Shown piece after piece: positions 5,620 through 6,863 of a stretch of DNA of 6,863 nucleotides. The position numbers were made by a program, and so were the translations under genes. Each line of letters opens with the position of its first letter. Position 1 is the first letter of the stretch. The DNA is from CAZYWA01 sp964650975 [NCBI: uncultured bacterium] (GTDB lineage Bacteria; JADJOY01), in contig CAZYWA010000441.1 in the NCBI GenBank assembly GCA_964650975.1, positions 1 to 6,863 on the forward strand. The letters run 5' to 3'. Below the pieces are notes generated by a model that worked only from the letters and a program-made list of their open reading frames with translations, did not search any database and was not told where the DNA came from.

Positions 5620-6863
5620 GTGCCAGGATCCGCCCCCTCGGCCACCGTGCCCACCGCCTCGGGCGAGCGGCTGCGGGTGGCCATGGTCATTCAGCGATTC
5701 CGGCCGTATTTCTCCGGGCAAGGCGTCCAGGTCGAGGGGTTGTGCCGTGCGCTGGCGCGCCGCGGCGTCGACTGCACGGTGATCACGGCCCGCCGCGTCG
5801 CGGACGGCCCCGTCGAAGGACGGAGCGCACCCGCCCGCGAGCAAGCCGATGACTACTCGGTCCGCCGCCTGCGCTGTGACGTCCCCGGATTCCCGTTCAC
5901 CGCGCGCGACACGCGCTGGTGGACGCCGGTGTTCGGGCTTCGCACGTACGGGGCCTTGCTCGGCCTGCGCGGCGCGGTCGACGTGATCCACGTCCACGGA
6001 CTCACCGACGGGCTCTACGGCGCCTGGAGGTTCGCGCGTCGCGCACGGCTTCCGATCGTGCTCGAGCTGACGCTCGCGGGCACCGACGATCCACTCGCGA
6101 TGCGTGCCAACCCGCAGCGCTTCCAGCGCTGGCGGCGCTCGATGTACGACCGCTGCGACGGTTACGTGGCGATGTCGGCCGCGCTCGCGTCGCGTTACCG
6201 CGAGGCCGGGCTGCCGATCGAGCGGCTGCGCGTCATCCCCCAGGGTGTGGACACGGTTCGCTTCGCTCCCGGCGATCGCCGCGCGGCACGGGCCACGCTG
6301 GGGCTCGATGGATCGAGCGGACCGGTGGCGGTCTTCACCGGCTCGTTGATCGAGCGCAAGGGCATCGACCTCTTGATGCGCGCCTGGGCGCGCATCCACG
6401 CGGAGCTCCCCGACGCCCGCCTCCTCCTGGTGGGCAAGAACCGGTTTCCCGGCGAGCCCGAGGTCGAGGGCGCGCTCGATGCGGCCTTCCGTGCTCTCCC
6501 GGAACCCGCGAAAGCCAGCGTCCTCGCGGTGGGCCTCGTGCCCGACGTCGAGCGCTACCTGCAGGCGGCGGACGTTTTCCTGTTCCCGTCGCGGCGCGAG
6601 GGATTCGGGACCGCGATCATCGAAGCGATGGCGTGCGGGCTGCCGTGCGTGATCGGCGAGCTCCCGGGGATCAGCGATTTCATCCTGGAGCGAGGGGCCG
6701 CCCAAGTGTCCGCGGCCGGCGGTGCGCCACCCCCGGATGGCTTCGTGGTTCCGCAAGAATCGGTCGAGAGGCTGAGCTCGGTGACGCTCGAGCTGCTGCG
6801 CAGCCCGGCGCTTCGCGCATCGGTCGGCGAGGCCGCGCGTGCACGAGCGGCCACGGCGTTCGA
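5620..6863 (+). CDS. GT-B fold glycosyltransferase, family 4 type (3' end beyond window)
   Basis: The frame is open for 414 codons from the GTG at 5620 to the right edge. The N-terminal domain starts with LRVAMVIQRFRPYFSGQG (18-35), the first strand and acceptor-side glycine loop of GT-B enzymes, and carries DVIHVHG (121-127). The C-terminal nucleotide-sugar domain has VIPQGVD (205-211), FTGSLIERKGIDLL (239-252, with K247), LLLVG (268-272) and the E-x7-E motif (E327 to E335), followed by AMACGLP. It should transfer a sugar from a nucleotide donor, most likely in surface polysaccharide or glycolipid synthesis at the inner membrane. The acceptor and sugar are unknown. The start is uncertain: GTG 5620 has a weak GGGCGAG 6 nt before it, GTG 5647 and ATG 5683 are alternatives, and the conserved part begins near 5671. 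The last few residues of the domain are missing. The gene diverges from the Bat operon, so a shared function is not implied. Confidence 0.88.
   Translation, partial: MPGSAPSATVPTASGERLRVAMVIQRFRPYFSGQGVQVEGLCRALARRGVDCTVITARRVADGPVEGRSAPAREQADDYSVRRLRCDVPGFPFTARDTRWWTPVFGLRTYGALLGLRGAVDVIHVHGLTDGLYGAWRFARRARLPIVLELTLAGTDDPLAMRANPQRFQRWRRSMYDRCDGYVAMSAALASRYREAGLPIERLRVIPQGVDTVRFAPGDRRAARATLGLDGSSGPVAVFTGSLIERKGIDLLMRAWARIHAELPDARLLLVGKNRFPGEPEVEGALDAAFRALPEPAKASVLAVGLVPDVERYLQAADVFLFPSRREGFGTAIIEAMACGLPCVIGELPGISDFILERGAAQVSAAGGAPPPDGFVVPQESVERLSSVTLELLRSPALRASVGEAARARAATAF

Noticed and set aside
5527-6756. Minus-strand open frame of 409 codons opposite the glycosyltransferase
   Set aside because: The plus strand carries clear glycosyltransferase motifs in the correct order, while the minus frame shows no recognisable motif.

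Overview
This is a GC-rich bacterial window with tightly packed genes. Six genes lie on the minus strand and read right to left. One divergent gene lies on the plus strand at the right edge. Composition and gene content suggest an environmental, GC-rich Gram-negative lineage, for example a deltaproteobacterium or a Candidatus Eisenbacteria-type organism. That placement is an inference from general style. There is no rRNA or other phylogenetic marker in the window.

The minus-strand block (5336 down to 1) is a MoxR/Bat-type operon. Its order is: a small single-span membrane protein of unknown function (5336-5085), a MoxR-family AAA+ ATPase (5006-4023), a DUF58 protein with a von Willebrand factor A (VWA)-like fold (3963-3064), a short BatD-like membrane-anchored protein (3067-1952), a BatA-like VWA membrane protein (1955-960), and a BatB-like VWA membrane protein (963 down to the left edge, cut off there). 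The last four genes are joined by three successive 4-bp stop/start overlaps (TTGA, GTGA, ATGA). The starts at two of these junctions are non-ATG.

From family knowledge, the MoxR ATPase is expected to act as a chaperone-like remodeller together with the VWA proteins. DUF58 would be the cytoplasmic partner. BatA and BatB would expose their metal-binding VWA domains next to the inner membrane, and the BatD-like protein would be an envelope-facing partner. All three VWA-type proteins keep recognisable metal-ion-dependent adhesion site (MIDAS) residues, and the MoxR protein keeps its Walker A, Walker B and sensor motifs, so the machine looks functional. The target substrate cannot be deduced here.

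Positions 5337-5619 form a divergent intergenic region with a weak promoter-like signal for the operon. From about 5620 to the right edge lies the N-terminal and central part of a GT-B fold, family 4-type glycosyltransferase on the plus strand. Its 3' end is outside the window. It is probably a separate transcription unit, related to cell-surface polysaccharide or lipid glycosylation.

No tRNA, rRNA, insertion sequence, CRISPR array, phage gene or clear terminator was seen. The window is mostly a well-preserved known operon type. The most open questions are the small membrane protein at the operon head and the unusual short BatD-like protein.
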